A stretch of DNA of 64,000 nucleotides from Aurantibacter aestuarii (lineage in GTDB: Bacteria; Bacteroidota; Bacteroidia; Flavobacteriales; Flavobacteriaceae). The stretch is taken from the NCBI RefSeq assembly GCF_003008425.1, contig NZ_PXOQ01000009.1, forward strand, positions 317,501 to 381,500. The letters are read 5' to 3'. This document shows, one piece after another, positions 18,861 to 29,400 of this stretch (its first letter is position 1; each line of letters begins with the position of its first letter). Both the position numbers and the translations under genes were made by a program. The notes beneath the pieces were generated by a model. It did no database searches. It was not told the origin of the DNA and saw nothing but the letters and a program-made list of their open reading frames with translations.

Positions 18861-19973
18861 TTAACGAGTTTTTAAAGCTTCTGTTAAGTTTATTTGTTTT
18901 CCTCCTTTAAATGCAACCACATAGCATGATGAAAACCCTTTATCTATGGCTTCTTGCTTCATTTTATTAATAAGTGCATAGTTGGATGTGTAACCATAAT
19001 AATACTTGTAAAGATTACCAAATTGCTCTCTAGATATTTGATCTAAGCCATTAAAGTTATACGATTTAGGCTCTAATTTGTTTTTACTTGCCGCTAATTG
19101 CACTTTAAAAACAATATCAATAAGCGGTTTATCTTGATTGACAATTTCATCTTCTTTACTTGAAGCTTCTTTATTATCTACCTTAAAGTCGGTTCCTGTA
19201 TTAATGGTAAGGGCACTTTTGTATTTTTTAATGGCTTCAGTAATAGATTCTGCCATTTTTTCTTGACCCGATTTCTGATTTAAGTATTTACCTTCTTCAT
19301 TATTCGTTAAAAAACCAACTTCAACCAAAACACTTGGCATATATGTGTTGTGTAACACCCATAAGCTAGCTTGTTTGATGCCTCGACTTGAACGTTTAGC
19401 ATCATCCACAAAGTTTTTTTCTATTAAACTTGCTAATAAAATACTTTGATCTACATATTCCTCCTGTACCAATTTTAACCCGATTAAAGATTCTGGTTTA
19501 TTTGGGTCGTAGCCATCATATTTTTCTTTGTAATCCTTTTCTAAGAAAATCACCTCGTTTTCCTTTTTAGCAATTTCGAAGTTACGCTGTGTATTTGCTA
19601 CTCCTAAAACAAAAGTTTCTGTTCCTTTTGCCTGAGAGCTGTGAGAATTACAATGTACCGATACAAACAAATCGGCATCTGCCTTATTTGCAACTTTTGC
19701 ACGATCTCTTAGTTCTATAAATTCATCTTTTTTACGGGTATAAATAACTTTGAAACTATCATTTTTCTCTAACTCCTCGCCTACTTTTAAAACAATATTT
19801 AAAGCAATATCTTTTTCTTTATAACCATTACCTAAGTTTCCAGGATCATGACCACCATGTCCAGCGTCTAAAACAACTACAAATTTGTTTTTTTGAGCAT
19901 TTACTTTTGTCACATTTATAAATAGACATAATACTAAGGTAAATACTAAATGATAGATATGTTTCGTTTGCAT
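18861..19973 (-). CDS. N-acetylmuramoyl-L-alanine amidase with SPOR-like C-terminus
   Basis: The product has 370 residues. After a signal peptide (ending KVNAQ) comes an Amidase_3 domain (about 30-245). Zinc-ligand motifs are VVLDAGHGGHDPG, YKEKDIALNI (Glu) and FVSVHCNSH, and VLVEVGFLTN carries the catalytic Glu. The last 80 residues (starting IVFKVQLAAS) look like a SPOR peptidoglycan-binding domain. It cleaves the amide between muramic acid and the stem peptide, typically during cell separation. It is divergent from lptD with an 85-nt spacer. Confidence 0.9.
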   Translation of the reverse strand: MQTKHIYHLVFTLVLCLFINVTKVNAQKNKFVVVLDAGHGGHDPGNLGNGYKEKDIALNIVLKVGEELEKNDSFKVIYTRKKDEFIELRDRAKVANKADADLFVSVHCNSHSSQAKGTETFVLGVANTQRNFEIAKKENEVIFLEKDYKEKYDGYDPNKPESLIGLKLVQEEYVDQSILLASLIEKNFVDDAKRSSRGIKQASLWVLHNTYMPSVLVEVGFLTNNEEGKYLNQKSGQEKMAESITEAIKKYKSALTINTGTDFKVDNKEASSKEDEIVNQDKPLIDIVFKVQLAASKNKLEPKSYNFNGLDQISREQFGNLYKYYYGYTSNYALINKMKQEAIDKGFSSCYVVAFKGGKQINLTEALKTR

Positions 19974-20053
19974 AATGGTAAGTTCTAAAAGCTTGATTTT
20001 ATTAAGTTTTTTAAATTTTAATGATTTATAAATTAATCACAAAAAAATATATG

Positions 20054-20061
20054 TAATTTTG
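20054..20061 (+). promoter_or_regulatory. Candidate -7 box (TAATTTTG) of lptD
   Basis: TAATTTTG matches TAnnTTTG exactly and lies in the amidase-lptD spacer. It overlaps the TTG at 20059, the first possible start codon of lptD. If this box is real, translation must start further down. No clear TTG -33 element is seen, so confidence is limited. Confidence 0.4.
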
Positions 20062-22848
20062 GGTTTTCAAAAACCGAGCCATACTTTTACAAAAATACAT
20101 TTAAAAGCGTTGCATACAAACCGTTTTAATATACTTTTCGCCCTAAGTTTTACAGTGTTTATTAACATGTTTAGCTACGCCCAAGAACTCCCAAATTCTG
20201 GTGGTGAAATTCCTGTAGAACCAAAAAAGGAAGAGACCAATATTCAGAAAGACACTACCATTAATTTAAAACCTTTAATTAAGGGAACTACCAAAGTCCA
20301 AGATAGTTCTATAAACGATTCTATAAAACCGAAACCTAAATTTTTAAAGTCTAAAGTAAAATATAAAGCTAAAGATTACCAGACCTTTAATCGTAAAGAA
20401 CAAAAATTATATTTATATAATGAAGCCGAGGTTTATTATGAAGATATGGAGATTAAAGCTGGTATTATAGTTATTGACTATAATAAGCAAGAGGTTTATG
20501 CTGGTCGTATAAAAGATACTGCAGGAGTTTATACACAATTACCCATATTTAAACAAGGTGAAAATGTGGTAGAACCTGATAGTATTCGCTTTAACTATGA
20601 TACCAAAAAAGCCTTAATTTTTAATTCACGTACCGAGCAAAATGGTATGAATATCATAGCGGAGAAAACTAAAAGAATAAATGATACGGTTTATTATATG
20701 AACCGAGCAAAACTAACTACTTCTGAAAATTTAGACGATCCTGAATATTACTTTTTAGTAAGAAAAGGTAAATTTATGAGCGGTGAAAACAATAAAAAAG
20801 TAGTTACTGGTCTTACCAATTTATTTATTTACGATGTCCCTACTCCAATAGGCTTACCATTTGCTTTTTTCCCTATGAGTGAGAAACGTACTTCTGGTAT
20901 TATATTCCCTAGTTTTGGAGAAGATAATCGTAGAGGTTATTTTATACAAAATGGAGGTTATTATTTGGCTCTAAGCGATTACTTTGATTTAGCTATTTTA
21001 GGAGACTATTATACCAATAGTAGTTATGGTTTACGCTTTGAATCTAAATACAATGTGCGCTATAAGTTTAATGGAAATTTCGGATTTAGATATGAAAACT
21101 TAGTAACTAGTGAACGAGGCTTTCCAGATTATTCAAAATCAACCATTTACAATCTTAGGTGGGCTCATAACCAAGATCAAAAAGCTAATCCAAGTTCACG
21201 ATTTTCTGCTTCGGTTAACTTAGGTAGTAGTACGTATTACCAGCAATCTATTAATCAAATTAATTTACCAAACACTCAAAATAACACCTTATCCTCTTCT
21301 ATATCTTATTCCAAAACATTTGATGTTGAACCACAAATAAATTATAGTATAACAGCAACGCATTCACAAAACACCCAAACACAGCAAATTAATATGACGC
21401 TACCTACATTTCAAGGTAGTATTGGTAGAATTTATCCCTTAGCTCCTAAAGAAGGCGTTAAAAAGGGATTAATTCAAAATATTAATGTACAATATAATCT
21501 TCGAGCTGAAAATAGAATTAGCACTACAGATTCTCTGTTTTTCAAACCCCAAATGTTTGATGACGCCCGAATTGGCGCTAGACATAGCATACCAGTAACT
21601 ACTAACTTTAAAATTTTTAAGTTTTTTAGTGTTAGTGCAAATGCTAATTTTGATGAAACTTGGACTTTAAATACAATTGATAGAGTTTTTGATGCAGAAA
21701 CAAATGAAACTATAACTACAGACCTTACAGGATTTGATGCTTTTAGAACTTATAATTTTAGTACTAGTTTAGGAACCACATTATATGGTTTATTTAATTT
21801 TGATAAAAATAATGAAGGCAAGAAAATTCAAGCCATAAGACATGTAATGCGCCCTTCAATAAGTTATAATATTAACCCAGCTTTTGATAATTATTATGAT
21901 ACTGTAGAGGTAGTAAATGCAGATGGAGATACAGCTTCTGATATAGCTAGGCAAGAATATACAAGATTTGAAGGAGGCGTGTTTGGAGCACCAAATCAAA
22001 CCTTCTCTAGCTCAATTGGTTTAAGTTTATCTAATAATTTTGAAGCAAAAGTAAAAGACAGAGATACGACTGCTACAGAACCTAAAAAAATTATTCTGCT
22101 AAATAATCTAAACTTCTCTACAGGTTATAATGTTGCAGGAGATTCATTAAAATGGAGCCCGTTAAGAATGACTGGAGGTACTCAATTATTTAAAGATAAA
22201 ATGGCTGTAAATTTCGGGGCTACTTTAGACCCATACGCTTTAGATAATAACAATAGACGTATCGACACGTATAATATTAACAACAATGGTAGTTTATTTA
22301 GACTAACTACCGCAAATATGACTGTGAGCTATAGTTTAAATAGTAAAGGAAACGAAAGTAAATCTTCAAATAGAGATAAAGGATCAAGAGATCGTATTTT
22401 AAGTGGTGGTCGTGAAGATGATTTGTTCGGTGAGTCTCAGGATTTTTCCGACAATCAATTTGGAGATGAAGACGAGGAAGAAGATGAAGATGTATTAAGT
22501 GAACTTTATAATTTTAAAATCCCGTGGAGTTTGCGTTTAGCTTATGCCGTAAATTATAATAATACACAACGCCAAGATGAGATATCATCTCACTCCTTAA
22601 TGTTTTCTGGTGATATAGAAATTGCTCCTCGTTGGAGCATTGGAGGATCTTCTAGTTACGATTTTAAAAATAATGGTTTTGGTTTAACCCAATTACGCTT
22701 TAGTCGAGATTTATTAAGCTGGAAAATGAATTTTAGCTGGGTACCATTTGGAACGTATAACAGCTGGAATTTCTTTATAGGAATTAAGTCTAACTTATTA
22801 AAAGATTTAAAATACGAACAACGCCGTAAACCAGACGAAAGATTATAA
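20059..22848 (+). CDS. lptD: LptD/OstA-like LPS assembly outer-membrane protein
   Basis: The product has up to 929 residues. A hydrophobic signal (RFNILFALSFTVFINMFSYAQ) is followed by an OstA/LptA-like jellyroll (about 100-260; YNEAEVYYEDMEIKAGIIVIDY) and a long barrel of alternating strands to the C-terminus. GLPFAFFPMSEKRTSGIIFPSFG is the conserved flavobacterial LptD segment. An acidic Glu/Asp stretch lies near residue 810. It inserts lipopolysaccharide into the outer leaflet. No ATG precedes the signal sequence; TTG at 20059 or TTG at 20110 are the options, and the promoter box at 20054 favours the latter. It is followed by ridA after 20 nt. Confidence 0.85.
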   Translation: MGFQKPSHTFTKIHLKALHTNRFNILFALSFTVFINMFSYAQELPNSGGEIPVEPKKEETNIQKDTTINLKPLIKGTTKVQDSSINDSIKPKPKFLKSKVKYKAKDYQTFNRKEQKLYLYNEAEVYYEDMEIKAGIIVIDYNKQEVYAGRIKDTAGVYTQLPIFKQGENVVEPDSIRFNYDTKKALIFNSRTEQNGMNIIAEKTKRINDTVYYMNRAKLTTSENLDDPEYYFLVRKGKFMSGENNKKVVTGLTNLFIYDVPTPIGLPFAFFPMSEKRTSGIIFPSFGEDNRRGYFIQNGGYYLALSDYFDLAILGDYYTNSSYGLRFESKYNVRYKFNGNFGFRYENLVTSERGFPDYSKSTIYNLRWAHNQDQKANPSSRFSASVNLGSSTYYQQSINQINLPNTQNNTLSSSISYSKTFDVEPQINYSITATHSQNTQTQQINMTLPTFQGSIGRIYPLAPKEGVKKGLIQNINVQYNLRAENRISTTDSLFFKPQMFDDARIGARHSIPVTTNFKIFKFFSVSANANFDETWTLNTIDRVFDAETNETITTDLTGFDAFRTYNFSTSLGTTLYGLFNFDKNNEGKKIQAIRHVMRPSISYNINPAFDNYYDTVEVVNADGDTASDIARQEYTRFEGGVFGAPNQTFSSSIGLSLSNNFEAKVKDRDTTATEPKKIILLNNLNFSTGYNVAGDSLKWSPLRMTGGTQLFKDKMAVNFGATLDPYALDNNNRRIDTYNINNNGSLFRLTTANMTVSYSLNSKGNESKSSNRDKGSRDRILSGGREDDLFGESQDFSDNQFGDEDEEEDEDVLSELYNFKIPWSLRLAYAVNYNNTQRQDEISSHSLMFSGDIEIAPRWSIGGSSSYDFKNNGFGLTQLRFSRDLLSWKMNFSWVPFGTYNSWNFFIGIKSNLLKDLKYEQRRKPDERL

Positions 22849-22868
22849 TTATTTAAAATGAATGTGTC

Positions 22869-23252
22869 ATGAAAAAAATTATACAAACAGAAAAAGCTCC
22901 TGCTCCTATAGGCCCATATAATCAAGCTATATTGCATAGCGGTATGTTATACACCTCTGGACAAATTGCAATTAACCCTGTTACAAATGAATTAGTTTTA
23001 GATTCTATTGAAGTTGAAACCACTCAAGTCATGAAAAATTTAAGTGCTGTTTTAGAAGCTGCAGGTATGGATTTTTCTCACGTTATTAAAAGCTCTATAT
23101 TTATTAGTGATATGGAGAATTTTGGAAAGATTAACGAAGTTTATAGCACTTATTTTGATGAGGCTACTGCTCCTGCAAGAGAAACTGTTGAAGTGGCAAA
23201 CTTACCGAAATATGTAAATGTTGAAATTAGTATGATTGCTAGTAAGTCATAA
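22869..23252 (+). CDS. ridA: RidA family reactive intermediate deaminase
   Basis: The product has 127 residues, the standard RidA length. Family signatures are APAPIGPYNQAI near the start, YTSGQIAINP, and the C-terminal APARETVEVANLPKYVNVEISMIA containing the Arg that binds the substrate carboxylate. RidA hydrolyses reactive enamine/imine products of PLP enzymes and so protects against 2-aminoacrylate damage. It is co-directional with lptD (20-nt gap) and closed by the terminator at 23274. Confidence 0.93.
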   Translation: MKKIIQTEKAPAPIGPYNQAILHSGMLYTSGQIAINPVTNELVLDSIEVETTQVMKNLSAVLEAAGMDFSHVIKSSIFISDMENFGKINEVYSTYFDEATAPARETVEVANLPKYVNVEISMIASKS

Positions 23253-23273
23253 GACAATTACAACTATAAAAAA

Positions 23274-23300
23274 AGCACTTAATTTTTTATATTAAGTGCT
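23274..23300. terminator. Rho-independent terminator after ridA
   Basis: AGCACTTAAT / ATTAAGTGCT (23274-23283, 23291-23300) form a perfect 10-bp stem with a 7-nt loop, flanked by A-runs and T-runs on both sides. It can serve ridA on + and the kinase gene on -. Confidence 0.88.
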
Positions 23301-23328
23301 TTTTTTATTTTAGAATAAACTGCTTTGT

Positions 23329-24192
23329 TTAAGCTTTTTTATTGGTATGAAAACTCACTAAACCTTCAATTGGTCTACGTTCAAAATTTCCTACTCTAAA
23401 GTTTAACTCTTCTGCAACTTCTCTAATTTCATTTTGACAGAAAAACGCTATAGAACCCGCAAAATGTACAGGAACTGTTTTTAGTTCTTCTTTAAATTGC
23501 AATATCATGTTTTTAGCAAAAACTCTAATTCCGTTTTTAATAACTTCTTTAACGTATGCAGAATCCTTGTTTAAAATCATAAACTCTGCAAATTGTGCTA
23601 AATAGGCATTTGGATTAGGTTGTTTATATAAATTATACTTTATATAATCTGCCTCTAAATTGTATTTATCTCCAAAAGCAATTTTAATATCTTCTGGCAT
23701 ATGATTAAAATAGTAATCACGTAAAAGTTGTTTACCATAATAATTCCCAGAAGCATCATCCATAATAGTATAACCCAAAGACTTCACTCTTTGGTGAAGT
23801 TGTTTACCATCGTAATAACTACAATTAGAACCAGTCCCTAAAATACACACCACTGCTGCTTCTGTTTTAGTATTTATTGTACTGTAAACAGCCGCCATAG
23901 TATCTTCGGCTACAAAAACATCTGCATTAACGAAAAATTCCTGTAATACAACTTTTAAAGCTAATCTTGGATTTTCTGTACCGCAACCTGCACCATAAAA
24001 ATATATTTTAGTGGCTTTTTCTGCATTATTTTTAAGGTCTTTGGCCTTTTTCAAGGTTTTCCTTAATTTTTTTTCTGATAGAATGGCTGGATTCATCCCT
24101 TTAGTTCTAATCTTTTCCAGTAACTGGTTACCGTTGTCATCTACCGCAATCCAGTCACATTTTGTAGAGCCACTATCAACTATAAAAATCAT
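23329..24192 (-). CDS. N-acetylglucosamine kinase-like ASKHA ATPase (BadF/BadG family)
   Basis: The product has 287 residues. The phosphate-1 loop IVDSGSTKCDWIAVD opens the protein. CILGTGSNCSYYDG is the phosphate-2 loop and VHFAGSIAFFC the adenosine motif. This matches the BadF/BadG/BcrA/BcrD-type sugar kinases annotated as N-acetylglucosamine kinase in Bacteroidota, which feed amino-sugars into metabolism or peptidoglycan recycling. It lies downstream of gapA but is separated from it by a hairpin, so it may have its own promoter. Confidence 0.8.
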   Translation of the reverse strand: MIFIVDSGSTKCDWIAVDDNGNQLLEKIRTKGMNPAILSEKKLRKTLKKAKDLKNNAEKATKIYFYGAGCGTENPRLALKVVLQEFFVNADVFVAEDTMAAVYSTINTKTEAAVVCILGTGSNCSYYDGKQLHQRVKSLGYTIMDDASGNYYGKQLLRDYYFNHMPEDIKIAFGDKYNLEADYIKYNLYKQPNPNAYLAQFAEFMILNKDSAYVKEVIKNGIRVFAKNMILQFKEELKTVPVHFAGSIAFFCQNEIREVAEELNFRVGNFERRPIEGLVSFHTNKKA

Positions 24193-24216
24193 ATCTATAA
24201 AATTAAATCATACAAA

Positions 24217-24246
24217 AAAGCCAAATTTAGAATTAAATTTGGCTTT
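24217..24246 (-). terminator. Rho-independent terminator after gapA
   Basis: AAAGCCAAATTT / AAATTTGGCTTT (24217-24228, 24235-24246) form a 12-bp stem with a 6-nt loop. A run of six T follows on the minus strand. It lies just past the gapA stop and upstream of the kinase start. Confidence 0.85.
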
Positions 24247-24256
24247 AAACTTTATG

Positions 24257-25276
<1,020 letters not shown>

Positions 25277-25291
25277 TTATAATATTCTTAA

Positions 25292-26278
25292 TTAAACCGA
25301 CATAATATCGGCTACTCGCATTAATTCTTTATTTATTTTTGATTTTCCTTTAATCGCTTCGTTTAAAGGCGTGATTTCAATTTTATCGCTTAACAATCCA
25401 ACCATGTAGCTAGATTTACCTTCTAAAATTGTTTCTACTGCTTTTACGCCCATTCTACTAGCTAAAACTCTATCGAAACAAGAAGGAGAACCACCACGTT
25501 GCATGTGGCCTAAAACAGAAACTCTTACTTCGTATTCTGTCATATTTTCTTCAACATATTCTTTTAATTCGAATACATTTTTACCAATCTTATCACCTTC
25601 AGCTACAACCACGATACTAGAAGACTTTCCTGAAAGTTTACTTCTTTTTAAAGATTGTAATAAACGTTCTAAACCTAAATCTTCTTCAGGAATTAAAATT
25701 TCTTCAGCTCCTGCTCCAACACCAACATTTAAAGCAATGTGTCCAACATCTCGTCCCATAACTTCTACGAAGAATAGACGATTATGTGAACTTGCTGTAT
25801 CTCTAATTTTATCGATAACCTCCACTACCGTATTTAAAGCCGTATCGTATCCTAATGTATGTGAGGTTCCGTAGATGTCATTATCTATAGTCCCAGGAAT
25901 ACCCATAACCGGAAAATTAAACTCTTCATTAAAAATTAAAGCTCCGGTAAATGAACCGTCTCCACCAATAACCACAAACGCCTCAATACCTTCTTTTAAA
26001 AGGTTTTCATGAGCTTTCTTTCGGCCTTCTGGGGTTCTAAACTCTTGCGAACGTGCAGATTTTAAAACGGTACCACCTTTATTTATAATTCCTTTTACAC
26101 TTCTTGCATTAAGAGGTAAGAAATCGCCTTCTATCATTCCTTGATAGCCACGATAAATACCAATACATTCTATATTGTAATAAGCACATGTTCTTGCAAC
26201 AGAACGAATAGCGGCATTCATTCCTGGAGAATCTCCTCCGGAAGTTAAAACTGCTATTTTTTTTATTTTGGATGCCAT
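25292..26278 (-). CDS. pfkA: ATP-dependent 6-phosphofructokinase
   Basis: The product has 328 residues. TSGGDSPGMNAAIR and GGDGSFTGA form the ATP site. GTIDNDIYGTSHTLGYDTALN contains the catalytic Asp. VEVMGRDVGHIA and LGHMQRGGSPSCFDRVLASRMG bind fructose-6-phosphate. This is the bacterial ATP-PFK form. It is the first gene of the pfkA-gapA operon. Confidence 0.96.
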   Translation of the reverse strand: MASKIKKIAVLTSGGDSPGMNAAIRSVARTCAYYNIECIGIYRGYQGMIEGDFLPLNARSVKGIINKGGTVLKSARSQEFRTPEGRKKAHENLLKEGIEAFVVIGGDGSFTGALIFNEEFNFPVMGIPGTIDNDIYGTSHTLGYDTALNTVVEVIDKIRDTASSHNRLFFVEVMGRDVGHIALNVGVGAGAEEILIPEEDLGLERLLQSLKRSKLSGKSSSIVVVAEGDKIGKNVFELKEYVEENMTEYEVRVSVLGHMQRGGSPSCFDRVLASRMGVKAVETILEGKSSYMVGLLSDKIEITPLNEAIKGKSKINKELMRVADIMSV

Positions 26279-26445
26279 TATTTCATCTATTTTTAGCTAA
26301 GCTATAAAACAAATTGAATAATTAATAGCTGTTTTGTTAAAATTTAAGATGACAGAAGCAACTCAAACGTTTTAGTTAATAAATTATAATTTTTAATCGG
26401 TGAAAAATGAAAAAAAGGGAATTTAAATCGTAAGAAATTAGAAGA

Positions 26446-29400
26446 TTATTTCTTTTTTTTAAAACCTACATCGTCTGGAAGTGGATTATCTTTTTTGTCT
26501 TGTTGTATTGTAGAACTTTCTTTATTGTCCTTATTTTCTTCTTCTTCATCTTTTTTAGGGTTGAAGATTTTTCGAAGTAATTCTCCAAACGTATCAAAAT
26601 CTACCGTGTAAGTTAAACCTAAACCTTGAGTATAGCCAATTTCTTCTCCAAAGTTTCGAATACTGTTTTCTCTATTAAATACTTTAGCACTTAATGTACC
26701 TTCTTCATTTAAAAGAAAATCGATTTGAACATCTCCAGCAATAACCGACTCTGTTGCACCGCCAACTGGCACTCCTACCTTACCATTAATAAGAATACGG
26801 TCTGATAATTTGGTTTGAAGTGTTAAACCAAAACGGTCATCGGTCTGGTAATCTGGACGGTTTTGACCAGCTTCATAATTAATACCAATATTAAGTTTAT
26901 TGTCTCCGTTACTAAAAAAACCATTAATTAAACCATTTAAACGTTCTGTTATGGTACCCGAAAAGTTAACATCGGAAAACCCACGATTAAAGGAACCGGT
27001 TGCCAGTAAAAATAAAGCTTGATTTTCTCGCTCTTCTCTAGAATCCAGACGATAGTTTAATTCCGATTTTACGGTAGACTCCACATTTGGAAAATTAAAA
27101 CTATAATCTATTGTTGGTTTCTCCAGCTGCTCGGACAAATTAAGTTCTAATTCTACAGGAATCGTCCTGTTAATAGGATTATCTAATAGTGGTGATGGAT
27201 TTACACGGGTTTTATATATTGCTTTAATGTTTATTAAAGCCTCAAATGGTTCACCATTCCAAGCTAAACTACTTACGTATGGTTGTACTGTAAATCTTTT
27301 TTGAACTAAGCCCGCATAGAAGAAGTTATAGGTTCCTTCGTAAATAACGAAATCTCCATACATGTTAAACTTTCCGTTAGTATTAATATCAAATAATAAA
27401 GAACCAACTCCTCTACCTTTAATAGTACTTCCAGAATTTTTATCTATAACAATCTCAATTTCTGCATCTTGAGTGATATCTAAATCAAATTCCATTTCTA
27501 GACCTTGCGAATTCTCTATTTGCAACTCCTTACCACTAAGTTTGGCAATTTTTTCCTCCGGCGTTAAAAAGTGAATAAATGAATTATCTCCGAAAGTTTC
27601 GTTATCATTTAGTGGTATTTTAAATACGGTTCCTTCTTTAGTTTGAGCATTAACAGTAATTTTTAGCGCCTCTGTTGGTCCTTTTATAGAGGCATTTCCT
27701 CCTATAAATCCAGTTCCATAATAAATGGCATCATCGGTATAACCGGTATTTAAAATCAACAACCTATCTGTCGTTACACCTAAGTCTAAAGCCCATTTGG
27801 AAAAATTTGTATGACTAATTTCACCATTTAAAACTCCAGTAGTTTGTTCTTTAGAGTCAGTAATATTAATAGCATTAAAGATAAACGATTGGTCTTTTAA
27901 GGTAACCGTAGCATCTTTTTGAAATGCATAATCTACATTTAGATAAGGTACTCCTAAACCTGCATTTTGAAGATTTAAAGTACCATTAAAGCTAGGTTTG
28001 TTTGCTAAACCTGAAACTTTTATAACACCATCTGCTTCTCCTCTAATATCCTCTAAAATATCTTTAAGAAATGGATTTAAAGGTTGTAAACTAAACTTGT
28101 TGAAAAAGAGATCCAGATTGATGTTTGAAGTATTGTCAGAAATATCCACATCACCTTTTGCTAAGAACGTGTTTTTTATATCGTCCTTAATTTTAACATT
28201 AACATTATAACTACTTAAACTATTATTTCCTTTAATTTTAGCTTCAAAATCGCCAAGTAATTGATCACTTATAGTTAAACGGTTTATGGTTAAATCGGCG
28301 TTAGGTTTATAAATGTTTTTATCTTGAAACCAATCTAATTTACCATTTATGGTACCTGCAAAAGTAACAGAATCTATCTGCGGTAATAAGTTACCTAATT
28401 CAACTTGCTTAAAATTAAGTTTTAAATCTTTGTAGGTAGAATCTTTAACAATTCCGGCAAGATTTATTTCTTGATTCTCATTATTAATTAAAAAATCTCT
28501 GATATCAAAATTCTTAAAATCCCTGTCGAAGATAATTTTATTTAAAGCGTTAGAATTTTTATTAATTAACCATTTGGTATCATTATAAAAAATATGACTT
28601 CTTTTAAAACCTACAACAGACTGCTTATCTTCTGCTAAAGTATAGTACAAACTTAAATCGAATTGATCTTTATTTTGCTTGCCACCACTAAATTCTGTTC
28701 TTACATATAAAGTATCCTTAACTGTAACATTAATCAAATTAAACTTAGAGACATTATAATATTTTGTATTTAAACTGTCTAATTCTATGTATGTATTAAA
28801 TAAAGGGTTACTATTATCTACTTGGACTTCTACTCGATTTGCAAAATACTCTAAAACTTTAATTTTTGGAGATTTAAATGTAAGCTTAAAAGCTTTAGCG
28901 TTATTTTCCACTTTACCTCTTATAAAGGTATTTGGACCAAGTTCTAGTTCAGGTACAAAAACTTCGACAATTTTATTATAGATGGTAAAATTAAAATCTA
29001 AATATTGATTTCCTTTAATCTTTAGCGGTTCATAATCGGTATAGATACTTTTTAACGAGTTTTCAAAAAGTTTTGGTAGGTCGGCTATTTTAAATTGACC
29101 TTTCATTTCTCCCTCAATAATATCTGGAGAGTTAATAGAAATTAACCGCTCGTTATTGATTTGTTCGCTTTTAATTTGAAAGTCTTTAAAAACGTAAGTA
29201 TCGTTTTGATTGTTATAAATGGTATTTACAAATGATATAGTACCAACAGCGTCATCTATAGTTGTACCTACCATATCTATTTCGATAAAACCTTTAAAAA
29301 GTGAAAAATCATCTTTTTTATAAAAATTTAAGGCTTTTAAGTCGGCATACTTCACATCTGCTTTAAAGTCGAACTTATTTTGCTTTTTAGATAAGTCTGC

